Assembly: GCA_025201365.1 (NCBI GenBank)
Contig: JAIXMF010000228.1
Coordinates: 1 to 22,224 of the forward strand
Source of the DNA: Syncephalis plumigaleata
Taxonomy: Eukaryota; Zoopagomycota; Zoopagomycetes; Zoopagales; Piptocephalidaceae
Direction of reading: 5' to 3'
Length of the DNA stretch: 22,224 nt
The position numbers and the translations under genes were made by a program. The notes beneath the pieces are model-generated. The model made no database searches, was not told where the DNA came from, and saw nothing but the letters and a program-made list of their open reading frames with translations. How positions within the stretch are numbered: position 1 is the stretch's first letter; each line of letters opens with the position of its first letter. This document shows, piece by piece, positions 9,858 through 21,198 of this stretch.

Positions 9858-12069
9858 ATTCATCTCTACTGATATCCATTCTGCTTCATTGTAGTAGTAT
9901 AGAAGATATGTCTATACGATTCTATGTGAAATGCACTATTTAATGTAACGAGCATTAGAGTGATACAAACTGTTCTTTGTCTTACGCAAACACGACACTT
10001 GTACCAATAGCCGGTAGTCGTGTCCATTCAAGGCTACGTTCATTTCACTAAGCAGCAGGTAGATCATTTGTACACAACTCACACACACCATTATTTGATC
10101 CTATCATTGTATCGTTATCAGTGAGATAGTCGATAACAATAGAAAGCTGCTTACTTTTCTATTTACTACTGTTGATAGGCAATACTACATTAGCGTAGAA
10201 CAGCCGCTGAAACCAGAATAGACAATAGCTGCAGTCAGTGTGTGCATACATATAGATGATGAGGTACGAATAGTAATGGCTCTATAGCATGCGTGCATTT
10301 CCATTTCACCTGTGCAACAATAGAACATGTCACATGCACATCTGCTGATGAAGAAGCAAATCAAATCAAAGCAGTACACACATAGACGTACATTCATACT
10401 CGCTTGTTGTACCTGACATGGGACCATAGGCCATTTAGTGTAATCATAGTAGTATGTATATGTATTAGCGGATAAAACTCCTATACTCATAGTGATGCAT
10501 TTTATTCTACTCTTCTACTCCTCTTCTTGTTCTTCTTCTTGTCCTATACTTCGACGTATTAATTCGTCTAACTTGACTATAACGCTATTCGTATATCATT
10601 GATTGTGATTATTATTATTACTATAGTAATTGTTTTATTGTTGTTATTTGATATATTCGTCATATTTCATGTGATCGATCACGCGCGTATAAACATTGCA
10701 ATATCTCAATCCATTGAACTGTTGCCGCATCGTGAACTATCGAACACCCTCTGACAGAATTGTAGTAAACAAACAAACAACTACGCACATACACACACAC
10801 ACATATCATCTCTGGTAAGTTGACTAGTATACTTTTGTATGATGATGCTTCTATGATCCATTGAGTAAGCAATATCTAGTTATGTAGAACAGCTACAGCT
10901 ATTGTTGTTGTTGTTACTTTCTATGACTGAACTATCATCATAGATTATGGATACTGCCCCTTTTCCTTCTTTGTTATTATTACAACTGCCGTTGTTGCCA
11001 TTATCTTTACCATTTGTGCTGCATGTTAGCGTATGATCCCATCAAGCGTCACGAGTTCTTTATTTTCTTTCTTGATACAGATTGGCACATTTACATATTA
11101 TGGTAAAGTTGGAGAGTGAGTTCTAACAATCTTTATACGTTTGCTCGTTTACTCTTTCTTCACTTCTACTTTGTCCTTTATGGTAATGAAAGAGAGAGTG
11201 TGTGTGGCTTGCTCGTTCGTTTCACCTCTTCAATTGTTTTACGTCTTTTTCCACTCCGCACACGTTGAACAAGTGTACTCCGCCTACGCTACTATTTCTT
11301 TTCATGCTACGCCGCTTCTTTGTACGATTTGTCTCTTAACCTTGTTGTCAATCACTCGTTTCTACAACTGTTTTCGCCTGTTCTTTTTACGTGTTTGTCC
11401 TGTCCCAACCTCCTTTCTATTTACACTTGTTTTACTCGTATACTTGTCAAAACAAAACAAAACAAAAAAGAATACGACGCTTGGTGTGTATCTCTTTAAC
11501 GCCACTCACTCAATACGACGACTTGTTTCATTTTGACTGTGTCTATATTTATATGCACCCTTGTCGAATCAAGTGAGCATTTGGCTTCTACTTCTTCTAC
11601 TTCTACTTCTTGACTTTTGCGTGTATCTTGTCTTCTACTCTCGTATTCTCTTTCACTTAGTTGGTCGTTATTGTTACCAATACTTACAGATCCAATACGT
11701 GAATAAGGCATTCTCTCTCTCTCTCCCTGTGTGTATGCATATGTATGATGTGTGTATGCACCTACAACTACTTGTTTTACTCCCTCTTTCTTTATCTATC
11801 TCTATTGTCTGTTATATATCTTCACTACTAGATATTATTGTGTTTGGTCCACGTGCTTCGCCTATTCTTCTCCCACTTCTTTCACACTTGTCTCTCTCGA
11901 CAACAACGCCGCCTAGCTTGATGGTATTCTTCTATACGCATACACACTATTGAACGCATTCAACGCTTGCTACAACTCTCTCATACGCTCATACTCTCGT
12001 ATCTATTCCTTTTCTCTCTCTATACTTTGGCACACAAACACAGGCACACGCGCACACGCACAACACGTT

Positions 12070-12122
12070 CCACTTTTCCTCTCCTTCTCTCTCTCTTTCT
12101 TTCTCTCTTTCTTTCTTTCTCA
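12070..12122. repeat. Homopyrimidine CT/CTTT tract
   Basis: Near-continuous C/T run on the + strand with TCTC and TTTC units, inside the larger pyrimidine-rich block. Tracts like this can form triplex DNA or act in splicing or promoters; no specific role is shown. Confidence 0.75.
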
Positions 12123-12911
12123 GCAACGACTTGGATCGTAAGACCTAAAACCATAGTGTCCTCTCACTCCCTGCCATTCTATCATATCATCATTCTTCTA
12201 GCATTATCCTATATTTTTAACTAGTCATAGGCTATAAGCGTGTGCATGTATATGTACTTTTGACAGTATTTACTCTAGCTACATTTTATGGTCAATTAGT
12301 TATTTCATTGAGCTGCAGCTATTGCCTATTCCGTCTACCTTTGTACTCGTGACTACTTGCCTTTATCCTTTTCTCTTCTTATTGTTCTCAAGTACTATTA
12401 CTGCCATTATTATTAGTATATTATTCACTAGTATTCCCACTCTTGAACATTTAGTAGGCCCGCCATACTCCGTTTCATCTCATTCTACTGCACACACACC
12501 CACGCTTGCTCATCCATTCATATTCATACTAGTCGTTCACTACTTTCTGCCATCAAGTGAGATTGTTTACCAAAAAGTGCTCATCATTTATTGCATACAT
12601 TGACATTCATATACTACTTTTATTTTATTATTACCTATTCCTACTACTACTACTCCCGTTGTTATTGTTATTGTTGTCACTAGCCTTTGACTACTGTTTT
12701 TATTTATATTATTAATCGCCTTTCATTTTATTTATATCTCAGGTGCATCGCCTTGACCCTGTACCACTTGCCAGCTCTTTCTCGTTAGGCTAAAAAGTCG
12801 ACAAGGAAAATAATTTATCGATTTTCATTTCTCCTCTTTCGGCCGTTTTTACTACTTGAACAGCTACACAGCAGTGGTAGCCGTAGTAGCAGTCTAGTCA
12901 AGTAGTTAGTT

Positions 12912-15755
12912 ATGGGCGCTCAACTAAGCAAGGAGCAGGGACATCTGCATTTCGGCTACTATCTAGAACAGGACACACTCGTGGAAGAGATCAAAGAGAA
13001 GGAGGATGCTGGTGGTCATTCACCCGACTACACTCGTCCTAGATCCGCTGTACTAGACAATGAAGATGAATTCTTTACGTCAATTGTGGAAGCATTTGAA
13101 GATGCTCGTCCTACTACTACAGCAACAGCGGCAACTTCTTCTTCCGCGAATCAACGCAATGTCAACCTGTCAACTACTTCTGATACAATTGACGCCTTAA
13201 CTCAAGCTGCCAACAATCTACATGTCACTTGGAATGCTAGTCCACTCGCTGAATTAATAGCTGATGAAGCGAGCGACGACGAAGACGACGAGGATCTTGC
13301 CAATATAAATGGAAATGCAACTGGATTTGCCTCCATTTATGGATCACTTAACGATGTCGATCATATGCATGATCACCTAGCCGTGGATACACAATCATTC
13401 ATTGCCATGTCCACCACCGATCACCTAATCGATGATAAACAAACAGCAAATGGCCAGCTAATCATGTCGACTACCACCGATATTGCAAATACTTCGATTT
13501 ATGATACGACAAAGACAGGATCGAATACCGCTGCAGCATCTGATCCAAAGCCCAACTCGTCATCGGCTCGACCTTCAATGTCGAAAACACAAACTCAATT
13601 GCAACCGCTTACATTTGCTCAGTTGCCATCATCGGGTGCACTAGTTGGTCTTTGCGGTGCTCGTCTACGTAAACTATCGCCGAACATTGGTTTGATGCAA
13701 GGTCTAGTATGTCTGCAACTATGCTGTAATCAACTTCGATCTCTACCAGCTGAAATTGGTCATCTAACCGGCTTACGTACATTGGATCTATCGGGTAATC
13801 AGCTACGTCGTCTACCCGAGACCATCGGTCATCTCACTCAATTGACGGTGTTGCGCGTGTCGCGTAATCGACTTCAAGCATTGCCACGCTCCATTGGACG
13901 ACTTGAGAACCTCGAACGTTTGGCAATTGATAGGAATCGACTACGGGAGTTACCCTCGGAGATTGGTCATCTAAAACGACTGGGCTGGATGGATGTACGC
14001 TGGAACACGGAACTAGCCGCCTTACCCGCCGAGCTGATTAGACTAGCCTTCCTACGTCGTCTACGCACCACGGGATGTCCATTGCAACGTCGTCGTATCT
14101 CGCATCGGGAACGAGCAGCCGATGATGGCACGCTATTCGCATTCGAACCTATCATTCTAGTGGGTGGTAGCAGTGCTCCTCCTCTAGCATCCGATATCAA
14201 TCAACAGCAATCCACGTCGACCACTCGTCCAGCTGCATCTAGTCCAGCGGTAGTAGGCACTGAAGGTGCTACGGAGGGTATTTCCGATGTACCACAACCG
14301 CGACTACCAGCTGATCCTGTGGGTCCTCCTAGTCTACGTGAACTGACTGCACGCGCTATTGTTCGACATCAGATCCCCTTGCCTATCAATCTACCAACAC
14401 CGCTCAAACGCTATTTGTCCTCGGCCACCCAGTGCACCGAATGTAACGGTCCCTTCTTTGAACACGTTCATCGTCGTCGTCGCCTATTTATGAAGCAATA
14501 CCGCGAGATATGGCTTGAATACCAGCTATGTTCACCGCATTGGGCCACAGATCGCGAGAGAATCGCTTGTCTATTTGGTGAACTACCCTCGACTGCCGTA
14601 TCTTCCTATCTGATTAATGCCACCAATCAACAACAGCAACAGCAACAACAGCAAACAGTCGATAAGCGTCGTCACTCATTTACACCAAATACATTACGAC
14701 AAACCACGGCTATGCACACTAATGACAATGTATATCTCGTTAACAATACATTCTCTGAATCAGCATCATCATCATCAACGATAACACCATCACAACAACG
14801 ACGCCATAGCACGTTGCGTAGTCTGGCTACTCGTACACTAGGACGTTCATCAACACTACGACGTATGAGTTTCCTAGCCTCGGATGATGTACAAACAACA
14901 ACGACGATCAAGCCACCGGTTCAAGAGACAATACCCTTGATATCATTATTCACACCACCACCTGCACCATCTGTATCTATAAAACAACTAGATACCACCG
15001 TAAAAGCATCGAGTAAAATGAATCGCGCCTCTTTATCGATAAGACGTAAACGTACCTCCTCTCGTCCAACGGCCATGTCGATTATTGGTGGTAACAGCAA
15101 TAACAACAGCACTAGTAATAACAACAACAATAACAATAGCAATACTACCAACAACAATGTAAACACTAGCAGCAATCCGTCCAACTCGTCTAATAGTGGC
15201 AATATTACCGTGAACAGTAGTACTATCATATCCACCGCTACAATTACCACAATCGACATCAATGACAGTGGTATTAATACACTATCAGGATTAGTGGCTA
15301 GTAGTGGCACATCACGTACACTGCCTAATATCACGACGACACACACGACATCCACCAATTATGATGACGATGATCCAGGTTTCTCGCCACCCAACTCACC
15401 TGGTGCAGAATCAATTCTATCCGCTCATGATATCGACGATGTAGACCCCAATGCTACTATGAATGTCACCCTACCATCTGATATGAGTGATCGTATAACC
15501 GCTACATCCACCGCCAACACACTACTCGTATCTTCACCCTCGACTACATCGATTCTATCGGGTTATGGCCACTTTACACTCTCGTCACCGTCATCATCCT
15601 CGCCCATGGATGGTGCCAGTCCATTATCGGATGGTACAACGACTATTGGACGTAAAACAACACTTGTTGGCAGTATACGTCGACGTCTTGGTGCACGATC
15701 TCGTCCTAGTGCACGATCATTACGTCGAGCATTTGTTAGCGGACAGACCAATTAA
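12912..15755 (+). CDS. Myristoylation-type leucine-rich-repeat protein with LRRC58-like Cys/His module
   Basis: A single uninterrupted exon encodes 947 residues. It begins MGAQLSKE: Gly2, Ser6 and Lys7 match the N-myristoylation pattern, which supports this start. Residues 8-240 are acidic and Ser/Thr-rich. Six LRRs of about 23 residues span roughly 245-390 with the pattern LxxLPxxIGxLxxLxxLxLxxNxL (for example LDLSGNQLRRLPETIGHL at 291), as in SHOC2-type proteins. Next comes SLRELTARAIV, then C508-x2-C511 and C540-x2-H543, resembling from memory the C-terminal Cys module of animal LRRC58. The rest is disordered: a poly-Gln run (near 574), three kinase-type RRxS sites (S589, S633, S653), a poly-Asn stretch (about 728-765), an S/T/P-rich part and a basic Arg/Ser C-terminus. 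A membrane-tethered scaffold or ubiquitin-ligase adaptor is inference. It has no introns while its neighbours are intron-rich. Confidence 0.85.
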   Translation: MGAQLSKEQGHLHFGYYLEQDTLVEEIKEKEDAGGHSPDYTRPRSAVLDNEDEFFTSIVEAFEDARPTTTATAATSSSANQRNVNLSTTSDTIDALTQAANNLHVTWNASPLAELIADEASDDEDDEDLANINGNATGFASIYGSLNDVDHMHDHLAVDTQSFIAMSTTDHLIDDKQTANGQLIMSTTTDIANTSIYDTTKTGSNTAAASDPKPNSSSARPSMSKTQTQLQPLTFAQLPSSGALVGLCGARLRKLSPNIGLMQGLVCLQLCCNQLRSLPAEIGHLTGLRTLDLSGNQLRRLPETIGHLTQLTVLRVSRNRLQALPRSIGRLENLERLAIDRNRLRELPSEIGHLKRLGWMDVRWNTELAALPAELIRLAFLRRLRTTGCPLQRRRISHRERAADDGTLFAFEPIILVGGSSAPPLASDINQQQSTSTTRPAASSPAVVGTEGATEGISDVPQPRLPADPVGPPSLRELTARAIVRHQIPLPINLPTPLKRYLSSATQCTECNGPFFEHVHRRRRLFMKQYREIWLEYQLCSPHWATDRERIACLFGELPSTAVSSYLINATNQQQQQQQQQTVDKRRHSFTPNTLRQTTAMHTNDNVYLVNNTFSESASSSSTITPSQQRRHSTLRSLATRTLGRSSTLRRMSFLASDDVQTTTTIKPPVQETIPLISLFTPPPAPSVSIKQLDTTVKASSKMNRASLSIRRKRTSSRPTAMSIIGGNSNNNSTSNNNNNNNSNTTNNNVNTSSNPSNSSNSGNITVNSSTIISTATITTIDINDSGINTLSGLVASSGTSRTLPNITTTHTTSTNYDDDDPGFSPPNSPGAESILSAHDIDDVDPNATMNVTLPSDMSDRITATSTANTLLVSSPSTTSILSGYGHFTLSSPSSSSPMDGASPLSDGTTTIGRKTTLVGSIRRRLGARSRPSARSLRRAFVSGQTN

Positions 15756-16116
15756 TCGTTACATTAGTATTATTATATTGCAATCATTTTGTAAAGAGAA
15801 GCTTCTGTTGTTTCTAGTAATTTTAGCACTACCACTATCACTATTATATATATCCATCTATCCTCTAATTATTCAGCTACTTATCACATCATCATTCTAG
15901 TCTATTTTATAAAAAGAAAGCACCTACTCACACATCCCATGATGATTATTGATGTCGCCTATCTATTGATCTATTTTTTTGTTATCTTCTTTGTCTTCCT
16001 CTTATCTTTTGTCTCTGTTACTTGTTCGTTCTCTATTTCTTTGTTGGCTATCATGGCATTATCATTACATACTTACTCCTTCATTCATTCAAATCTAGTA
16101 TAAATGGAAATAATGT

Positions 16117-16122
16117 AATAAA
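16117..16122 (+). terminator. Candidate AATAAA polyadenylation signal of the LRR gene
   Basis: AATAAA 361 bp after the LRR stop codon; it would imply a 3' UTR longer than those of the neighbours. Confidence 0.35.
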
Positions 16123-16244
16123 CAATATCGTATTTATGCTTGATATCATCTGTTGTAGAAGGTGCGTATAATTAAATGGTGTGAATAGTCAATGAAAGAC
16201 ATCAACGAATGAATTAGCGTCATCTTCTTGTTCATCGATCATAG

Positions 16245-16258
16245 GATAATCGCTTATC
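16245..16258. promoter_or_regulatory. Inverted GATA pair upstream of HEM2
   Basis: GATAA, four-base spacer TCGC, TTATC, ending 88 bp upstream of the HEM2 ATG. Fungal GATA-type zinc-finger factors bind such cores, and iron-responsive members (SreA/Sfu1 type) act on iron and heme genes. The sequence shows only the palindrome; factor and function are inference. Confidence 0.4.
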
Positions 16259-16346
16259 TTTTTCCGCCTTTTCATACTCGTTGTATTTGTTGTTGTTGCT
16301 GCTGCTGCTACGTGTTTCCCGTCTAGTTATCGGCTAGTTGTTCGTC

Positions 16347-17859
<1,513 letters not shown>

Positions 17860-18216
17860 TTAATGAAAAAGAGTGTATGCAGACGAGTAAGATGATTAAC
17901 TGTCATCTCCATGCATGTCTACATTTAATTACTACCATCATGAATTGAATTGAATTATATACGCTCGCTCTTGTTTGTAATAAACAATTCATTTGTTTGA
18001 TCCCAATTAGTATGCATCTAGCAATCATTCATAATCAAAATGACAATGATTAATTACGGATAGAATAGAATTAGGCATTCCTTCTAAGCAATTCAAAAAA
18101 GGAAAGTACGAGGCGTGTGCAATTCACTTCAAACAAGCCTACGTCATCTCCCTTTCTCATATTGTTTTGACAACTGTTCTATCGCATATCGTTGATTCTA
18201 CCTCGCAAATTACAAT
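17860..18216. other. Intergenic region HEM2-PCBD
   Basis: This 357-bp gap holds a HEM2 polyadenylation signal (AATAAA at 17979-17984) and the promoter of the dehydratase gene. There is a GAATT repeat (about 17,942-17,956) but no coding signal. Confidence 0.6.
17979..17984 (+). terminator. AATAAA polyadenylation signal of HEM2
   Basis: AATAAA 119 bp after the stop codon, preceded by TTGTTTGT. Confidence 0.5.
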
Positions 18217-18588
18217 ATGGTTCAGCAACTTAGTCAAGAGGAGCGTAATACTCACTTGCCAGCACTAAAGGAAGCTGGTTGGGAGCTTACGGAAGGTCGT
18301 GATGCCATTAAGCGCACCTTCACCTTTACTGATTTCAACCAAGCATTCGGCTTCATGACTCGCGTTGCCTTGTATGCCGATAAAGTGGAACACCATCCCG
18401 AATGGTTTAACGTAAGTACATGATATAGAAGCAATGTATATGGCAATCATCCATTATGGTATTGTTATTAACGGGCATGTTATTAGGTGTATAACCGCGT
18501 GGAAATCACCATGTCCACTCATGATTGCGGTGGTTTATCGATGAAAGATGTTCATTTCGCGCAGTTTTGTCAAAAGATAGCTCAGTAA
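18217..18588 (+). CDS. PCBD: Pterin-4a-carbinolamine dehydratase
   Basis: Two exons, 18217-18411 and 18487-18588, give 98 residues, typical of the family. The enzyme dehydrates 4a-hydroxytetrahydrobiopterin to quinonoid dihydrobiopterin, recycling the cofactor of aromatic amino-acid hydroxylases. The signature is present: [17 protein letters not shown], then [24 protein letters not shown], with H59, H60, P61 and H77 in the active-site positions. In animals the same protein doubles as DCoH, a dimerisation cofactor of HNF1, which fungi lack. The pterin-dependent partner (such as phenylalanine hydroxylase, found in some early-diverging fungi) is not in this window. Saccharomyces lacks this gene. 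The 75-bp intron falls right after the HHPEWFN motif. Confidence 0.95.
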
Positions 18589-18596
18589 ATCTAAAC

Positions 18597-18602
18597 AATA
18601 AA
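18597..18602 (+). terminator. AATAAA polyadenylation signal of the PCBD gene
   Basis: AATAAA begins only 9 bp after the TAA stop, implying a very short 3' UTR. Confidence 0.55.
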
Positions 18603-18630
18603 GATTTACCATTATACGTATCACATAACT

Positions 18631-18657
18631 TAATAATAATAATAATAATAATAATAA
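18631..18657. repeat. AAT trinucleotide microsatellite
   Basis: Nine TAA units in a row, 43 bp after the PCBD stop codon and so at or beyond the transcript end. Confidence 0.9.
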
Positions 18658-19343
18658 CATTGCACGCAATAAATTTTCACTAAGCATTGTTTACTAAACT
18701 GAAGACCATAAGGAAAACAAACGCATATGACAATACGAAATTACCATTGCCGCGTAATAAACACTACGCGGAGCAAAGGAATAAGCGATAAGCAATAGTG
18801 GTAATAAGCGGAAAGGTACTGAATTGATAAATATTGAATCTCTTATGATGTTGGTTGAGAGAAACAAATGCCTAATACTCTAAGCATCGACTCGGTTGGT
18901 TGGTTGTTTGGTTGATGGGTCGTCTGACTGCTATACAATTATAATGAACTATAACGACGACGATGATGAGATGTTACCAAACGCGCATATTGCAACAGAA
19001 AGCTATACGCCAGTATGCCATAAAGATATCAAATAGATAATAATAGATTAGAAAGAGAAAGAGAAGGAAATAAATGAAACCGCTTTGGACATACAGAGAA
19101 GATGACGTATAGCATGTGACTGTTAACAACAGCTGCAGCCTTGTAACATCGATAGCATCGTAGTAGTAAAGTCATCATAATCAGTAAGAGTCAGACTATC
19201 TCTATATAGCTCATTGTTGCATAGGATCGAGTAATTGCTGTTGTGACGGGAGCTAAAGTAGTTCCTGGTACGAGGGCAAGACAATTCCATACGACAGTGA
19301 ATTATGATGTTGTTTAACTTGACCAAACGAGCGATATTGTAAT

Positions 19344-19370
19344 ATGATGATGATGATATGATGATGATGA
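19344..19370. repeat. ATG/GAT trinucleotide repeat, interrupted once
   Basis: ATGATG units broken by one extra AT; the same GAT unit recurs at 19725-19753 and 21310-21330 in the same orientation. Confidence 0.85.
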
Positions 19371-19724
19371 ATAACTGAAAACCAATTGTATATAGCTTTA
19401 AACACCACAACTACAAATGATACAATTACGAGCAATGATAGATGGACAATGAGCAATTAAACACTCGATCGTGGTTCCCAGTACGACGAATGCTCAAGCA
19501 GCATTGCAATCATCATGTGCTCAAGTAATTATAGCAATGTGTAGATATGGATAAGCTGTAAATACTAAAAACGAAAACGAAAATACTAATGAATTAGAAA
19601 AGGATAAGTTGTGCCAATATACTGATGCAGCAGAAACAGTCTCGCGCCAGAGATGATATTTCGCGCAAACAGATCATGACGACAACCACTTGATGAATGA
19701 ATCATCATCATTATAGACTAGGGC

Positions 19725-19753
19725 TGATGATGATGATGATGATGACGATGATA
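19725..19753. repeat. GAT trinucleotide repeat
   Basis: About nine TGA/GAT units with one GAC variant. Confidence 0.85.
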
Positions 19754-19869
19754 GAATAGGTAGCAATGGACCGGCTACCATGTGTTGAATAGAATGAGAA
19801 TTACGGATGATGATTAATTAGTCGAAAGTGGGGAAGAGAAAGATGGTAGGTTATTAGTCGAGTAGGAGA

Positions 19870-19903
19870 AGTAATAGTAGTAATAGTAGTAGTAGTAATA
19901 GTA
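19870..19903. repeat. AGT/AAT trinucleotide repeat
   Basis: AGT units with scattered AAT units; similar AGT runs occur near 20430-20450 and 22078-22112. Confidence 0.75.
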
Positions 19904-19959
19904 AATTCGTTAAATAACTAGACATGACCATGACCATAATGCGACCTAATTGAAGAGAA

Positions 19960-20004
19960 ATGAAATGAAATGAAATGAGATGAGATGGAAGGGAAGGGAA
20001 GGGG
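19960..20004. repeat. Drifting 5-bp tandem repeat ending in G-runs
   Basis: Nine consecutive pentamers: ATGAA three times, ATGAG twice, ATGGA, AGGGA twice, AGGGG. Phase is kept throughout while the unit changes step by step. The last part (19987-20004) has four G-runs separated by AA and could form a G-quadruplex on the + strand. Confidence 0.8.
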
Positions 20005-20622
20005 ACTGAGCGAGTGAGAGAGAAGGGAAAGAAGGAAAGAGAATAGGAAAAGCGCCAACATGAATAATATTTGAGATGCAAGAAGGAAAAGACTGCTATT
20101 GGAGACACTGCTGTGTGTGTGTGGGCATACTATAATTCGAATTGTTCGGGTTGCCGGCCAAACAATAAGAATTAGAGAATGGATGATGAATGAAATGGAT
20201 ATGTCAAACTTATGCAAGGGAAATAAAGAAAGAAGAGCATTAGGATTATACTAAGTGCACATTAAGAAAGCTTACTATGCATGAAAGTGAGCCATCTATC
20301 GCCAAAATAAAGAATTAACGAAACACGGCCCACTTTGTAGCTCGAAGATATTAGTGACATATTAGAGGATAATAACCAGAGGTATTGCTGGCAATAAGTG
20401 TCCATGATACCTTTGGTACAATAGAGTACTAGGAGTAGTAGTAGTAGAAGTAATAGAAGAAATAATAAAAAAGTAATAAAAAAGAAGAACGAGAGCGAGT
20501 GAGAGTGAGAGAGAGGAGAAGAAAGGATCGTAGTATTCAGGGATAAGGCATACCTGCATATACGATTATTAAACAGAGCGGAATAAACGTGAAGAAGAGT
20601 AGTAATAAAATAAAACAATAAC

Positions 20623-20634
20623 CGGTATATACCG
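20623..20634. repeat. Perfect 12-bp palindrome CGGTATATACCG
   Basis: Self-complementary over all 12 bases. CGG-N6-CCG matches the geometry of binuclear zinc-cluster (Zn2Cys6) sites in fungi; a TATATATA stretch follows at about 20,658-20,668. Confidence 0.5.
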
Positions 20635-20881
20635 AAAGCGAAGTAAAAACCACCGCGTTATATATATGTTTTTGTTTTGGATGATAGCTATTTGCTGTTA
20701 TCGATGATAGCAGCCAATAGAACGCCTTGTAATAAGAATATTCCTTCTATCCAGTAGCAGTAATGCCAACAGCCTTAACACCGTCCATACACAAGGATAT
20801 GTTCATACCATGATAGCAAGCTAGGCATTGTAATGAAGTGACGATGAGATTCCCGACGATAATGGTCCCTAATGGTACTCA

Positions 20882-20977
20882 CTTCCACGCGTGTGCACGC
20901 GCCCGCATTGGACGTGAATATGCAGTAACCACTCGGTCATTATGTCTTGCCGCCTGTGGTCACACGCGTGCAGGAAG
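20882..20977. repeat. Inverted repeat, 10-bp core plus 4-bp outer stem
   Basis: CACGCGTGTG at 20886-20895 pairs perfectly with CACACGCGTG at 20961-20970. CTTC at 20882-20885 pairs with GAAG at 20974-20977 across a 3-base bulge. The 65-base loop is unusually G+C-rich for this region. It could be a structured RNA or spaced protein sites. Confidence 0.5.
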
Positions 20978-21198
20978 AGAGGGAAGCGCGCTTGAAGTTA
21001 TCGCCGAACGATAACACGCTTATTATCGTTGCTATCTCATAGGCGTTAGACATAGGCAGGCACGCAGGAAGGCAGGTTGGTGGCCACGCTTATTGATTCT
21101 GGATAATCATCGCGCCGTCATGAGTATCTTGGCTTGTAGCACGAGAGATGCTAAGGAAGGTCGGGCCGATGCATAAAAAAGAGGGTGATGTAATCACT

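Larger units (their letters stand above)
9834..12911. other. 3.1-kb non-coding block upstream of the LRR gene
   Basis: No conserved coding sequence was found on either strand. The left part (9834-10800) is mixed A+T-rich. From about 11,120 to 12,760 the + strand is strongly pyrimidine-rich, with long CT runs (11,710-11,730; 12,070-12,122); reading frames there give only Ser/Leu/Phe-rich nonsense. Good intron-like signals exist: GTAAGT at 10815 with TAG at 10887, and GTATGA at 11031 with a pyrimidine-rich ACAG ending at 11080. GTGAGT at 11116 could pair with CTCAG ending at 12742. It is probably promoter plus spliced leader of the LRR gene, or a separate non-coding transcript. Confidence 0.5.
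15756..16346. other. Intergenic region LRR gene-HEM2
   Basis: No coding signal. It contains an AATAAA at 16117-16122, a pyrimidine-rich tract (about 15,960-16,090), an inverted GATA pair (16245-16258) and a GTT/GCT trinucleotide run (about 16,284-16,308) just before the HEM2 start. Confidence 0.6.

Noticed and set aside
10185-10490. Minus-strand 101-codon Cys-rich frame
   Set aside because: No recognisable family, no repeated cysteine pattern, no splice continuation; random open frame is likelier.
11141-12603. Several + strand reading frames of 60-131 codons
   Set aside because: They are Ser/Leu/Phe/Thr-rich translations of C/T tracts, overlap each other in different frames, and show no domain or motif.
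14921-15358. Minus-strand 145-codon frame with long Leu runs
   Set aside because: Antisense shadow of the poly-Asn region of the LRR protein.
16338-16346. HEM2 start at TTG 16338
   Set aside because: ATG at 16347 gives the normal length and start.
19091-19116. Stretch resembling U6 snRNA (ATACAGAGAAGAT ... AGCATG)
   Set aside because: Only the ACAGAGA-like part matches; the flanking conserved stem, GCAAGGATGACACG and terminal T-run are missing.
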